Below, in pieces: positions 36,534 to 45,597 of a stretch of DNA of 64,000 bases. Source of the DNA: Bacillaceae bacterium (GTDB lineage Bacteria; Bacillota; Bacilli; JACDOE01). Each line of letters starts with the position of its first letter. Positions within the stretch are counted from its first letter, which is position 1. Where the stretch lies: contig JACDOE010000013.1 of NCBI GenBank assembly GCA_017656255.1, positions 1-64,000 of the forward strand, written 5' to 3'. A model generated the notes under the pieces. The model was given only the letters and a program-made list of their open reading frames with translations. It was not told the origin of the DNA and searched no databases. The translations under genes were made by a program, and so were the position numbers.

Positions 36534-37940
36534 ATGGTTGTAGGTGAATTCACCACAGAAGTGGATGTACTGGTTATTGGCGCCGGTCCCGGCGGATATG
36601 TGGCCGCGATCCGTGCCGCCCAGCTCGGCAAAAACGTCACTCTGGTCGAAAAAGGAGAACTGGGAGGGGTTTGCCTGAACCGCGGCTGCATCCCTTCCAA
36701 AGCCCTCATTTCTGCCGCCCATCAGTTTGAAAGCATGTCCCATGCCGGGGAAATGGGCATTGAAGCGGATAATGTCCGGGTGGATTTTGCAAAGGTTCAG
36801 CAATGGAAACAGAGCGTCGTCGAGAAACTGACCGGCGGTGTGGGAAGTCTGCTCAAGGGGAACAAAGTGGAAGTGATGAAAGGTGAAGCCCTGTTCGTCA
36901 GTGAAAACGAGGTCAAAGTCATCGACGGGTATGATTCCAGTCGGCTTCGCTTCAACCACTGCATTATCGCAACCGGTTCCCGTCCTGTCGAACTCCCGGC
37001 TTTCCCCTACGGTGATCGCGTTCTGTCCTCGACAGAAGCCCTCGACTTAAAGGAAATTCCGGAGAGTATGGTCGTCATCGGCGGCGGTTACATCGGGATT
37101 GAGCTGAGCCAGGCTTACGCCAAATTCGGCACCAAAATCACCATCCTGGAAGGCACCAAATCCATACTGCCCGGTTTTGACGCACGCCTGATCAGCCTGG
37201 TTAAACGAAACCTCAAAAAAGCCGGGGTTAACGTCGTCACGAATGCCATGGCCAGTGGGGTCGAACAGACCGACAATGGCGTAACCGTTACATACTCTGC
37301 CAAAGATGAGGAACATCAGGTTCGTGCCGATTATGTACTGGTCACGGTGGGGCGCCGTCCCAACACGGACGAGCTGGGCCTAGAAGCGATCAATGTCAAA
37401 ATGGACGATAAAGGATTTATTGAAGTGGATCACCAGTGCTGCACCAGTGTGCCCAACATCTATGCCATCGGGGATATCGTTCACGGTCCGGCCCTCGCTC
37501 ACAAAGCTTCTTATGAAGGCAAAGTGGCAGCCGAGGTGATCGCCGGCCAGCCCAGTGCCGTGGATTATCGGGCAATGCCCGCCGTCGTCTTCTCTGATCC
37601 GGAAATCGCCACCGTCGGCCTGACGGAGAAAGAAGCAAAAGATGAAGGGTACGAAACGACCAGCGGCAAATTTTCATATGCAGCCAACGGTCGGGCCCTG
37701 GCACTCAATGCAACTGAAGGTTCCGTGACCGTCGTGGCTGACAAAGAGAGCGGACTGGTACTGGGAGCCCAGATTGTAGGACCGGAGGCTTCCAATCTGA
37801 TCGCCGAAATTGGTCTGGCAATTGAAATGGGAGCTACCCTTGAAGATATTGCCCTCACGATCCACGCTCACCCGACCCTGGGTGAAATGACCATGGAAGC
37901 GGCAGAAGCAGCGCTGGGCCAGGCCATTCACTCATTGTAA
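36534..37940 (+). CDS. pdhD: Dihydrolipoamide dehydrogenase (E3)
   Basis: Flavoprotein disulfide reductase, 468 aa, re-oxidising the lipoyl group of E2 with NAD+. FAD motif [20 protein letters not shown], redox-active disulfide in [19 protein letters not shown] motif [20 protein letters not shown], and the C-terminal His-Glu pair in [15 protein letters not shown]. It starts four bases after pdhC and ends 11 bases from the convergent NTPase gene, with no clear terminator between. Confidence 0.96.
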   Translation: MVVGEFTTEVDVLVIGAGPGGYVAAIRAAQLGKNVTLVEKGELGGVCLNRGCIPSKALISAAHQFESMSHAGEMGIEADNVRVDFAKVQQWKQSVVEKLTGGVGSLLKGNKVEVMKGEALFVSENEVKVIDGYDSSRLRFNHCIIATGSRPVELPAFPYGDRVLSSTEALDLKEIPESMVVIGGGYIGIELSQAYAKFGTKITILEGTKSILPGFDARLISLVKRNLKKAGVNVVTNAMASGVEQTDNGVTVTYSAKDEEHQVRADYVLVTVGRRPNTDELGLEAINVKMDDKGFIEVDHQCCTSVPNIYAIGDIVHGPALAHKASYEGKVAAEVIAGQPSAVDYRAMPAVVFSDPEIATVGLTEKEAKDEGYETTSGKFSYAANGRALALNATEGSVTVVADKESGLVLGAQIVGPEASNLIAEIGLAIEMGATLEDIALTIHAHPTLGEMTMEAAEAALGQAIHSL

Positions 37941-37951
37941 GCAAACCGGCA

Positions 37952-38494
37952 CTACTTTTCATACCAGATTGACTGTTGAAAACGGGCAAAGGCACAGATC
38001 ACCACATCCCGAAACATCGACCGGCGTGTGATCGCGTTTCCGGTGAGGATGCCGATTGCACCTTCCTGTTTCCCGGTTTCACGTTTTTGACTCAACACAT
38101 CCATCGCTTCACCCAGTTCAGCCCCCTTTTTCAGGTACCTGACGACCGTGTCGGGAAGCTGGATGCGGATTCCTCCCCCGATCCCCAGCTTCCCTTCCCG
38201 GTCACATATAGCACCCCAGTTACAAACAAAGTAACCACAGGGAGTTTCCACAACACCCCCTTCAAGTCCGACCGCAAAGTCGAGTGGTTCTTCCCGTGCC
38301 AGTTGCATCACGGCGTTCGCACGGTTCACCGCCCCTCTCATGGTCTCTTCATCTGAAAAAGGCTGTGATGAAACCCCGGATGGAACGGGGATTGACGAAA
38401 GTATCACCTCATAACCCATCTGTTTAAACGCTTCTTTGACAGCTTCTGTTTTCGCCGGATTTCGAGAGCCGACGCCGACACGAATGATAGACAT
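37952..38494 (-). CDS. DUF84/YjjX-family inosine/xanthosine triphosphatase
   Basis: House-cleaning NTPase of the YjjX/DUF84 group, 180 aa. MSIIRVGVGSRNPAKTEAVK is the family start, followed by PFSDEETMRGAVNRANAVM, FAVGLEGGVVETPCGYFVCN and REGKLGIGGGIRIQLP. It hydrolyses non-canonical ITP/XTP in characterised relatives. It is convergent with pdhD. AAGGAGG precedes the ATG. Confidence 0.88.
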   Translation of the reverse strand: MSIIRVGVGSRNPAKTEAVKEAFKQMGYEVILSSIPVPSGVSSQPFSDEETMRGAVNRANAVMQLAREEPLDFAVGLEGGVVETPCGYFVCNWGAICDREGKLGIGGGIRIQLPDTVVRYLKKGAELGEAMDVLSQKRETGKQEGAIGILTGNAITRRSMFRDVVICAFARFQQSIWYEK

Positions 38495-38615
38495 CTTCCT
38501 TCCTCCTTTTTTCTAATATCCGGCTCTGTTAAATTGTGAGTTTGTCTGACATCATACCAGACCGTCTCTTTCCATACAATACAAATAAAATAACGGTCAT
38601 CAGGAGGGTGATCTT

Positions 38616-38795
38616 ATGTATGAGAAAACCTGTCCCCGCTGCGGAAAAAAATCATACCGTTCCAGTGACAGGGGAGTCTGGCTCTGCCCCTACCCCATCT
38701 CCAAAACCGTCTCTTCCAAAAACCATCGAACATTAAAACTTTATACGCGGTGCCGCTGTGATTTAACCTTTATTCCGGCCCGGATTGCACGATAA
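38616..38795 (+). CDS. Small Cys-rich (zinc-ribbon-like) protein, 59 aa
   Basis: AGGAGG lies eight bases before the ATG at 38616. The product begins MYEKTCPRCGKKSYRSSDRG and contains CPRC, a single Cys in VWLCPYP and a C-terminal CRC, which could bind one zinc. It is basic, with 13 Lys/Arg residues. I know no exact family; the N-terminal CPRCGKKSY...W.CPY layout resembles rubredoxin-like ribbons. The second knuckle (CPYP instead of CPYC) is unusual and could signal decay. The region had no other gene assigned. Confidence 0.55.
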   Translation: MYEKTCPRCGKKSYRSSDRGVWLCPYPISKTVSSKNHRTLKLYTRCRCDLTFIPARIAR

Positions 38796-38906
38796 TATTC
38801 GTGTGGACAGGCCTGACTCAAAAGAATCCGGCGTGTGCAACGTTTTGGGACTCTTTCTCGTCTTAAGGTTATCTAAAACATCAAAGATGAGAAGGAGGAA
38901 TCCTTT

Positions 38907-39749
38907 ATGCAAAGCAAATGGGTGTCTTTTGTCAGTGTATTGTTACTGGGAGCGTTAATTGTTTTGATTGTGATGTTCGCCCTGTCTTCACAGACCCCTT
39001 CTTCGATTCCCTCACAGGATCAGGCTGTTAACGGTGATGAAACGCGGGCAGATGACCCGGATCAATCCAATGCTAATAACGGTAACGGTCATTTCCGGGA
39101 AATCGATAAAGAAGAAGCCCCACAGGACATTCAGGTCTGGGTGGAACAATCTCTGGAGATGGCGCTGGCACAATCCATGAACTTCGAAAACAAAACATAT
39201 ATTCTGATCACCCGCGGCACCATGCCCACAGCCGGATACGAGATTCATCTGGAGCAGGTACGTTTTACGGATGAAGCAGTGGAGATCCATGTAAACTATA
39301 CAGACCCGCAAGGAGCGGCCGCTGAGGTCATCACCTACCCATACAAGTTAATTGTGATGGACATGACAGAGAAACCAATCAGATTTATCGAAACAGACGG
39401 AAACCACATTCCGGTATTGCACGGGATCGACCATCTGCTTCCCATCGAATCGGCATCCGATAACGTCAAATTATTTAAACCCGTCCAGGAAAAGGATCAC
39501 CTGACCATTCACGGGGTGACACGTGTTTTTGAAGGAGTTCTGCAGTATGAAACAATCGACAGGCAGGGAAAAATAATAAAAGAAGGCGTGATCCGGGCCC
39601 GTGCGGGAACGGGAACATGGGGTTATTTTTCCCTAAACCTGGAGAAAACAGTGTTATCCCCGGCAGATAAACTGTTCATTTTCAGTCAGAGTCCGAAAGA
39701 CGGATCTCGCATTCCTCATTTGGAACTTGACCTGGCTGCATATAAATGA
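38907..39749 (+). CDS. Membrane-anchored PrcB_C + Gmad2 domain protein (sporulation/germination)
   Basis: 280 aa. An N-terminal membrane anchor (residues 8-28) is followed by a low-complexity linker (30-65) and two beta domains. Residues about 95-160 resemble the PrcB C-terminal domain (ILITRGTMPTAGYEIHLEQV, EVITYPYKLIVM). Residues about 190-280 match Gmad2, an Ig-like domain found in GerM-type germination proteins (LTIHGVTRVFEGVLQYET, GTGTWGYFSLNL). AGAAGGAGGA precedes the ATG. The likely place of action is the outer face of the membrane or the intermembrane space of the spore. It is a single-gene unit. Confidence 0.8.
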   Translation: MQSKWVSFVSVLLLGALIVLIVMFALSSQTPSSIPSQDQAVNGDETRADDPDQSNANNGNGHFREIDKEEAPQDIQVWVEQSLEMALAQSMNFENKTYILITRGTMPTAGYEIHLEQVRFTDEAVEIHVNYTDPQGAAAEVITYPYKLIVMDMTEKPIRFIETDGNHIPVLHGIDHLLPIESASDNVKLFKPVQEKDHLTIHGVTRVFEGVLQYETIDRQGKIIKEGVIRARAGTGTWGYFSLNLEKTVLSPADKLFIFSQSPKDGSRIPHLELDLAAYK

Positions 39750-39937
39750 TCGGCGGTCAAGTTTCAATTTTTTGTCACAGGTTCTGCGATCGGTGTGACA
39801 CCAGGTCTCCCCTTATTCCACCATACTTTTTTTGCATAACTTACGATGCCCCTGTTAATGGGCTTTGGCGTACAAACATGGTACAATAAGGGATGGTTGC
39901 ACTTTACTATCATTTTTATATTAAAGGGGAGAACCTC

Positions 39938-40651
39938 ATGAATGCAGCAGATCCAACCATATGGATAGCATTTGCAGCAGGTTTTTTGTCTTTTATATCA
40001 CCGTGTATGCTGCCTCTCTATCCCTCCTATCTGTCCTATATTACCGGGATCTCCGTCAAAGACCTGAGAGACGACAGGGGGATGATGCAGCGAAAAGCGA
40101 TTATGCATACGCTTTTTTTCATGATCGGGTTTTCGATTATCTTTATCTCGCTGGGTTCTCTGTTCAGTTATGTCGGATCTATTTTTGAGCAGTATCAGGA
40201 TTTGATCCGCATGCTGGGCGGTGTTCTGATTTTTGCCATGGGTCTGTTCATCGCCGGAATTTTTCAACCGAAATGGCTGATGCAGGAGAAAAAATTTGAA
40301 TTCGCCAGTAAACCGGCGGGGTATATCGGTTCCATGCTTGTCGGTGTCACCTTTGCTGCCGGATGGACACCCTGTATCGGACCGATTCTGGCTTCCGTGT
40401 TAACGCTTAGTGCCAGTAACCCCGGACAGGGGCTCCCGTTAATCATCGCCTATACACTCGGTTTCGCCATTCCATTTTTTGCGCTGTCCTTCTTTGTCGG
40501 ACGCATGAAATGGCTGGTGAAACATTCCGGCAGAATCATGAAAGTCGGCGGTGTGTTCATGATGATCGTGGGAATATTGCTTTATACGGACCAGATGACA
40601 AAAATCACCATCTGGCTGATCAAACTCTACGGTGGCTTTACCGGTTTCTAA
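39938..40651 (+). CDS. ccdA: Cytochrome c biogenesis protein CcdA
   Basis: Thiol-disulfide membrane transporter, 237 aa, six transmembrane helices. The two redox cysteines are in SFISPCMLPLYPSY and AGWTPCIGPILASV. It carries reducing power from cytosolic thioredoxin across the membrane. AGGGGAG precedes the ATG at 39938; the frame opens at 39893. It heads a three-gene operon with a ResA-like protein and an Lgt-like protein. Confidence 0.93.
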   Translation: MNAADPTIWIAFAAGFLSFISPCMLPLYPSYLSYITGISVKDLRDDRGMMQRKAIMHTLFFMIGFSIIFISLGSLFSYVGSIFEQYQDLIRMLGGVLIFAMGLFIAGIFQPKWLMQEKKFEFASKPAGYIGSMLVGVTFAAGWTPCIGPILASVLTLSASNPGQGLPLIIAYTLGFAIPFFALSFFVGRMKWLVKHSGRIMKVGGVFMMIVGILLYTDQMTKITIWLIKLYGGFTGF

Positions 40652-40693
40652 TGCCCAATAAACATTAGCTGTTAAGGAAGGTGTCGTTCATTT

Positions 40694-41272
40694 ATGAAAA
40701 GAGGAATTTTTATTCTGATCGTCGTTGCACTGGTCGCCATCGCCATTTACAATAACATTTCCCAGAATGAACAGGCTCAGGATCCTCAAACTTCCGGTTC
40801 CGTGGGAGAAACAGCTCCCGCTGAAGAAGCCAGTTCTGAAGCACTGCCCGAGGAGGGATTTAAAGCCCCCGACTTTACACTGGAAACACTGGACGGGGAG
40901 ACGCTTACCCTGAGTCAAGTCGGAAAACCGATGATGCTCAATTTCTGGGCGTCCTGGTGTCCTCCCTGCCAGGCGGAAGCACCGGATATGGCCCGCCTCT
41001 ACGCAAAATACGGGGATAAAGTAGAGATTGTAGCTGTTAATCTATTGACCCAGGATGAAGTGGACAAAGCCAGAGAATTCGTCGAGGAGTACGGATTTAC
41101 CTTTCCCATCCCGCTGGATGAAACGGGAGACGTTTCGATGATGTACCGGGTTCAAGGCATTCCCACCAGTTTCTATATTGACCGGAACGGGACCATCATC
41201 AAAAAAGTGGTGGGTATCATTCCCCCGGAAGAAATGGAAAGCCTGTTTAGACAACTGGCGGGAGAGGAATAA
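40694..41272 (+). CDS. resA: ResA-like membrane-anchored thiol-disulfide oxidoreductase
   Basis: 192 aa. One N-terminal membrane anchor (residues 5-20), an acidic linker, then a thioredoxin fold with NFWASWCPPCQAEAPDM (Cys89-Pro-Pro-Cys92) and a cis-proline loop in VQGIPTSFYID. It receives electrons from CcdA and reduces extracytoplasmic disulfides, for example apocytochrome c haem-site cysteines or a spore/cell-envelope target. AAGGAAGG lies upstream. It ends five bases before the Lgt-like gene. Confidence 0.92.
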   Translation: MKRGIFILIVVALVAIAIYNNISQNEQAQDPQTSGSVGETAPAEEASSEALPEEGFKAPDFTLETLDGETLTLSQVGKPMMLNFWASWCPPCQAEAPDMARLYAKYGDKVEIVAVNLLTQDEVDKAREFVEEYGFTFPIPLDETGDVSMMYRVQGIPTSFYIDRNGTIIKKVVGIIPPEEMESLFRQLAGEE

Positions 41273-41277
41273 GGACG

Positions 41278-41991
41278 ATGCTCCCGGATATTCTCTCACT
41301 CGGACCATTCATGATCCGGGCATCCTGGCTGGCGCTCATCATCGGGGGGCTGGCCGGCCTGGTTCTTTTCAAATACAGGGCCAAAGCGGTCGTACCGGAA
41401 CAAGCGGACACCCTGGAAAATATTCTGAGTAACAGTATGATCCTGTTCGTGGTGGTCTGGAAATTCAGTCCGGCCCTGACCAGCCCATCCCTGTTATGGA
41501 CCCAGCCCTCGGCCCTCTTGTTTATGTCTCCCGGTTCCCTTCACGTCTGGCTGGGGCTGGTAACAGGATTATTGTTTTTTGCATTCAGAATCTACCGATC
41601 CCGAATTTCCTGGAAACAGGTGCTGGACCTGACTTCTTATTTCTGGTCAACGATTCTACTTATCTATTTCATGTTGATTCCAGAACCCGGTCTGGCGTCG
41701 CAGCTGCCCTGGGCCTTTCATTACAAGGGAAGCCAGGCAACATTTCATCCCGTACACATCTATCTGGCGTTAACCGCACTCATTATTCTGATCAATCTGT
41801 ATCGCAGGCGTGATCCAATCGGGGATGGAAAAGCGGCCGGAGAGTCCCTGTTTGTTCTGGGGGTCGGCGGACTTATCACCTCTTTTTTTCAGGCGGCAAC
41901 GGATACCACGCTGGGACTGACCGGTTTTCAGTGGTTCAGCCTCGGAATGCTTGTGATAAGTTATCTGATTCAGCGGCAAAATAAAGCATAA
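41278..41991 (+). CDS. Lgt-like multi-spanning membrane protein lacking the Lgt catalytic signature
   Basis: 237 aa, about seven transmembrane helices. The start (MLPDILSLGPFMIRASWLAL) and the segment FHPVHIYLALTALIILINLY resemble prolipoprotein diacylglyceryl transferase (H-P-x-x-x-Y-E region), and overall topology and length are similar. The key Lgt motif GRxGNFxNxE and the catalytic His-Gly region are not present, so transferase activity is unlikely. The gene begins five bases after resA and ends at a strong terminator, which ties it functionally to CcdA/ResA. A role as scaffold, quinone-linked redox subunit or lipid-binding partner is speculation. Confidence 0.75.
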   Translation: MLPDILSLGPFMIRASWLALIIGGLAGLVLFKYRAKAVVPEQADTLENILSNSMILFVVVWKFSPALTSPSLLWTQPSALLFMSPGSLHVWLGLVTGLLFFAFRIYRSRISWKQVLDLTSYFWSTILLIYFMLIPEPGLASQLPWAFHYKGSQATFHPVHIYLALTALIILINLYRRRDPIGDGKAAGESLFVLGVGGLITSFFQAATDTTLGLTGFQWFSLGMLVISYLIQRQNKA

Positions 41992-41996
41992 ACGTG

Positions 41997-42026
41997 AAGG
42001 GGAGGGCGATACCTCCCCTCTCTTTC
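41997..42026 (+). terminator. Terminator of the ccdA-resA operon
   Basis: GGGGAGG (41999-42005) and CCTCCCC (42012-42018) form a 7-bp stem with a 6-nt loop, followed by TCTCTTT. Confidence 0.75.
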
Positions 42027-42056
42027 TGCTAAAAATTCTTGAAACAGGTGAGCAAC

Positions 42057-43370
42057 ATGCATACACATACATCTCATGATTATGATGTGATCGTCATTGG
42101 TGGCGGACCGGCCGGCATGATGGCATCGGTTTCCGCCGCACGCCGCGGAGCCCGTGTTATCCTGCTGGAAAAGGGAAACGTTCTGGGCCGGAAACTGATG
42201 ATTTCCGGTGGCGGGCGTTGTAACGTAACCAACGCCAAAGAACTGGATGAACTGATACAAAATATTCCCGGAAACGGGCGATTCTTGTTCAGTGTGTTTC
42301 ATCAATTCAACAATCGGGACATCATGCAATATTTTGAGAATCTGGGAATCAAACTTAAAGAAGAGGATCGCGGCCGCATGTTTCCGGTCACGGATAAGGC
42401 AAAAACCGTACGGGATGCAATGGTAAAAGATCTGAAACGTCTCGGGGTCGACATCCGTCTCAATGCGCCTGTTAAACGCCTTCACTATCAAAACGGACGT
42501 TTTCACAGCGTGGAGCTGAATACCGGTGACACTCTGCACGCAGGCGCAGTTGTCGTTGCGGTGGGAGGCCGGTCTGTTCCTGAATCGGGGTCCACAGGTG
42601 ATGGCTATATCTGGGCCCGGGAAGCAGGACACACCATCATCGAACCCTTCCCTTCCGCCGTCGGGCTGACAGCCGGCGACACCTGGGTAAAAGAGCGGAC
42701 ATTACAGGGGCTGTCTCTCAAAAATGTCGTTCAGACATTGTATGACCCTCGCGGTAAAAAGAAGATCACCACGGAAGAAGGCGATATGATATTTACCCAT
42801 TTCGGTATCTCCGGTCCTGTCACCTTTAGGACCAGCCGCTATGTCACACCGGCGATGAAAAAATATAAGGTGAATACCCTTCCGCTGTCGATTAACCTGC
42901 AGCCACAGGAGTCGATGGATAACTGGATGCAATCGATCCGATCCCGGATGAAAAGCCAGCCCGACAAATCCATCAAAAATATATTAAAAGGGACCCTTCC
43001 GGAACGGATGATCCCTTTATTACTCCAGTTATCTGATATCAATCCCGATACCAACTATCATCATCTGCCCAAATCGGGGCTGGCTGAGCTGGCTCGCCTG
43101 ATATTTGCGTTTCCGGTTACCATCACCGGAACCCTTCCCCTCGAAAAGGCGACTGTGACAGCCGGTGGTGTTCATGTCAAGGAGATTGAGCCCGGAACAC
43201 TGCAATCCCGCCTGGTTCACGGTCTCTTTTTTGCGGGTGAAGTCATGGATGTCGACGCCCACACCGGCGGTTACAACATTACTGTCGCCTTTTGCACCGG
43301 TTACGTGGCAGGGGCATCGGCTGCCTCCGAATCGAAGGGATTTGAAGCAGTTCAGAATATGGAGTCCTAG
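42057..43370 (+). CDS. HI0933-family FAD-dependent oxidoreductase
   Basis: Flavoprotein of 437 aa, HI0933/YtfP-like. FAD loop YDVIVIGGGPAGMMASVSAA, then the family hallmark GRKLMISGGGRCNVTNAKEL, an inner GFAD-type FTHFGISGPV, and the C-terminal FAGEVMDVDAHTGGYNITVA. Some relatives bind or reduce tetrahydromonapterin- or bacillithiol-related substrates, but the reaction here is unknown. CAGGTG precedes the ATG at 42057. It overlaps the convergent Cys-rich gene by 4 bases. Confidence 0.9.
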   Translation: MHTHTSHDYDVIVIGGGPAGMMASVSAARRGARVILLEKGNVLGRKLMISGGGRCNVTNAKELDELIQNIPGNGRFLFSVFHQFNNRDIMQYFENLGIKLKEEDRGRMFPVTDKAKTVRDAMVKDLKRLGVDIRLNAPVKRLHYQNGRFHSVELNTGDTLHAGAVVVAVGGRSVPESGSTGDGYIWAREAGHTIIEPFPSAVGLTAGDTWVKERTLQGLSLKNVVQTLYDPRGKKKITTEEGDMIFTHFGISGPVTFRTSRYVTPAMKKYKVNTLPLSINLQPQESMDNWMQSIRSRMKSQPDKSIKNILKGTLPERMIPLLLQLSDINPDTNYHHLPKSGLAELARLIFAFPVTITGTLPLEKATVTAGGVHVKEIEPGTLQSRLVHGLFFAGEVMDVDAHTGGYNITVAFCTGYVAGASAASESKGFEAVQNMES

Positions 43371-43570
43371 CCATGACGTTTAAATTCACCACAGGAGAGA
43401 CACGTATCAAGATCCACCGGAATCGGACTCCTCTCTCCCGAAAAACGGGAGCAATAGATCGGCGTCCGATTCTCGATATCCTCAGAGACCAGGGTACAGA
43501 ATGGGCAGTCTTTTGTAATCTCCCGTGAAATTTTTAACAACTTCTGTTTCAGTTCCTTACATTCCGGCAA
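43367..43570 (-). CDS. Small Cys-rich protein (67 aa)
   Basis: Unrecognised small protein with CPFC and CLSC pairs plus two more Cys (PECKEL and IYCSRF), probably zinc- or iron-sulfur-binding. TTG at 43570 is the start, eight bases after AGGGGG. The 3' end overlaps the convergent flavoprotein gene by 4 bases. It lies upstream of nothing obvious on its own strand. Confidence 0.65.
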   Translation of the reverse strand: MPECKELKQKLLKISREITKDCPFCTLVSEDIENRTPIYCSRFSGERSPIPVDLDTCLSCGEFKRHG

Positions 43571-43617
43571 TACTGTTACCCCCTCTAAGCTCGTTATGTG
43601 TTGTTGCCCTGTTTGAT

Positions 43618-44016
43618 TTACGGGAACAGTCTCGCCAGCTTTTCGGGAAGGGGCGAACTTTGTCGTGTGTTCAGGTCGATGATGACCAGGGTCACTTCGG
43701 CATCCGCCACCAGATCCTTGGATGCATTAAAAATTTCCTGAGCGATGACGTAACTGGTTCTCCCACGTCTGAGCGGTCTGGTTTTCACCGTCAACCTTTC
43801 TCCCTGAGTCACTTCTTTACGATAATTGATATTGATGTTGGCTGTCACCGTTCCGAGCCCCATCTCGGTAAACACGTCAAAATGGAGATCGTGTTTCTCA
43901 TACCATTCTTCTCTTCCCCACTCCAGATATTCCAGATATTTGGCATTATTAACGTGGCCGAGCACATCCAGTTCGGTCGGCCTGACAATGATTTCGGTTG
44001 CTGTCTCCATCTCCAT
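43618..44016 (-). CDS. Acyl-CoA thioesterase, hotdog fold (4HBT)
   Basis: About 132 aa. The catalytic motif is VRPTELDVLGHVNNAKYLEY (Asp-x-x-G-H-x-N-N), followed by MGLGTVTANININYRKEVTQ and RGRTSYVIAQEIF, typical of YbgC/FcbC-type thioesterases. It hydrolyses acyl-CoA; the chain is unknown, though branched short-chain acyl-CoA would fit its position after the branched-chain amino-acid transporter. Three close starts exist (GTG 44022, ATG 44016, ATG 44010); spacing to GGTGG favours one of the two ATGs. A terminator separates it from livF. Confidence 0.88.
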   Translation of the reverse strand: MEMETATEIIVRPTELDVLGHVNNAKYLEYLEWGREEWYEKHDLHFDVFTEMGLGTVTANININYRKEVTQGERLTVKTRPLRRGRTSYVIAQEIFNASKDLVADAEVTLVIIDLNTRQSSPLPEKLARLFP

Positions 44017-44057
44017 ATCCACCCTTCAAGCCTTTTTGTTTATTTCTTTCATTGTAA

Positions 44058-44094
44058 CAGAAAAACTTCCCTTTTGTTGTATAAAAGGGAAGTT
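44058..44094 (-). terminator. Terminator of the liv operon
   Basis: AACTTCCCTTTT (44064-44075) pairs perfectly with AAAAGGGAAGTT (44083-44094); T-rich sequence follows on the minus strand. Confidence 0.85.
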
Positions 44095-44119
44095 ATTTCG
44101 CCTGAGAAAAATCTTCAGT

Positions 44120-44833
44120 TTAAGACGAATGGCCGCCGCCCAGGTAGGCTTCCACCACACGGCTGTCATCCAGCAACTCATCAGCCGTACCGCTGGTTAC
44201 AATCTTGCCGGTTTCCAGAACGTAGGCATAATCGGCAATCTTCAAAGCCTGTTTAACATTCTGTTCAACCAGAAGTACCGTGGTTCCTTCCTGATTGATC
44301 TCCTGAATAATCTTGAATATGTCAGCCACGATTAAGGGGGCCAGCCCCATGGATGGTTCGTCCAGCAGAAGCAGTTTGGGCCGGGCCATCAACGCCCGCG
44401 CAATGGCCAGCATCTGCTGTTGTCCACCGGATAGCGTTCCACCCGCCTGATGGATTCTCTCCCGCAAAATGGGAAAGCGGTCCATCACATTTTCAAGGTC
44501 CTGTTTGACCTCTTGATCGTTTCGGTGATAAGCCCCCATCTCCAGATTTTCCAGAACCGACATGCCGGACAGAATCGCCCTTCCTTCCGGGACAAGGGAA
44601 ATTCCCATAGAGACCCGCTGGTCCGGGCGAAGTCCGGTGATGTCCTGGCCCATAAACTGAATGCTCCCGTTTCGAGGGTTTAATAAACCGGAAATGGCCT
44701 TCATCGTTGTTGTTTTTCCTGCACCATTTGCCCCGATGATGGTGACAATGCTGCCTTCCTTGACGTCAAGATCGATGCCTTTCAGCGCGCGAATATTGCC
44801 GTAATATGCCTCGAGACCTTTAACCGTCAGCAT
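44120..44833 (-). CDS. livF: Branched-chain amino-acid ABC transporter ATPase LivF
   Basis: ABC ATPase, 237 aa. Walker A IIGANGAGKTTTMKAISGL, signature GGTLSGGQQQMLAIARALM, Walker B KLLLLDEPSMGLAPLIVADI. The LivF-type start MLTVKGLEAYYGNIRALKGI distinguishes it from LivG. It overlaps livG by one base (TAATG junction) and is the last liv gene. Confidence 0.95.
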   Translation of the reverse strand: MLTVKGLEAYYGNIRALKGIDLDVKEGSIVTIIGANGAGKTTTMKAISGLLNPRNGSIQFMGQDITGLRPDQRVSMGISLVPEGRAILSGMSVLENLEMGAYHRNDQEVKQDLENVMDRFPILRERIHQAGGTLSGGQQQMLAIARALMARPKLLLLDEPSMGLAPLIVADIFKIIQEINQEGTTVLLVEQNVKQALKIADYAYVLETGKIVTSGTADELLDDSRVVEAYLGGGHSS

Positions 44834-45597
44834 TATGCATCCTCCTCTTTCCCGAGGTAAGCTTCTATCACCTGCGGATCGTTCTGCACTTCTTCCGGTT
44901 TCCCCTCTGCAATTTTCTGACCGAAATTCAAGACGGCCAGACGATCACAGACTCTCATCACGAGATTCATGTCATGTTCGATCAAGACGACGGTTACCCC
45001 GATTTCCTGAATTTTTTTGATCAGGTGGAACAGATCTTCCGTTTCCTTTTCATTCATGCCGGCTGCCGGTTCATCCAAAAGGATCAAACCGGGATTACTG
45101 GCGAGGGCACGGGCGATCTCCAGGCGCCGCTGCTGGCCGTAAGCCAGATTCCCGGCAAAGGCAGCACGCATGTCAGCCAGATCAACCAGTTCCAGCAAAT
45201 CTCCCGCTTTTTGACGGATAGTCATTTCTTCCTCTTTCTGTTGACGAGTGCGGAAAACACTGCTCCACACACCGGAGTTCGTACGGCAATGCTCTCCGAC
45301 CATCACATTTTCCTCAACCGTCATATGTTCAAACAACCGGATATTTTGAAACGTCCGGGCGATTCCCAGTTGCGTAATTTTATGCGGTTTCTGACCCTGG
45401 ATCGGTTGATCGCGGAAAATGACCTGTCCGGTTGTAGGTGGAAACATGGACGTAATGATATTAAACAGCGTTGTCTTTCCGGCTCCGTTTGGCCCGATCA
45501 ATCCGAATATTTCACCCTGATTGACCTGAAACGAAACATCCTGCAGGGCAACCAGGCCGCCGAAAGATTTTCCGATTTTCTTTAATTCCAGCATCAT
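44833..45597 (-). CDS. livG: Branched-chain amino-acid ABC transporter ATPase LivG
   Basis: ABC ATPase, 254 aa. Walker A IGPNGAGKTTLFNIITSMF, the LivG-specific GIARTFQNIRLFEHMTVEEN, signature region LAYGQQRRLEIARALASNPG and Walker B LILLDEPAAGMNEKET. It overlaps livM by 4 bases and livF by 1, so all cytosolic and membrane parts are translationally coupled. Confidence 0.95.
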   Translation of the reverse strand: MMLELKKIGKSFGGLVALQDVSFQVNQGEIFGLIGPNGAGKTTLFNIITSMFPPTTGQVIFRDQPIQGQKPHKITQLGIARTFQNIRLFEHMTVEENVMVGEHCRTNSGVWSSVFRTRQQKEEEMTIRQKAGDLLELVDLADMRAAFAGNLAYGQQRRLEIARALASNPGLILLDEPAAGMNEKETEDLFHLIKKIQEIGVTVVLIEHDMNLVMRVCDRLAVLNFGQKIAEGKPEEVQNDPQVIEAYLGKEEDA

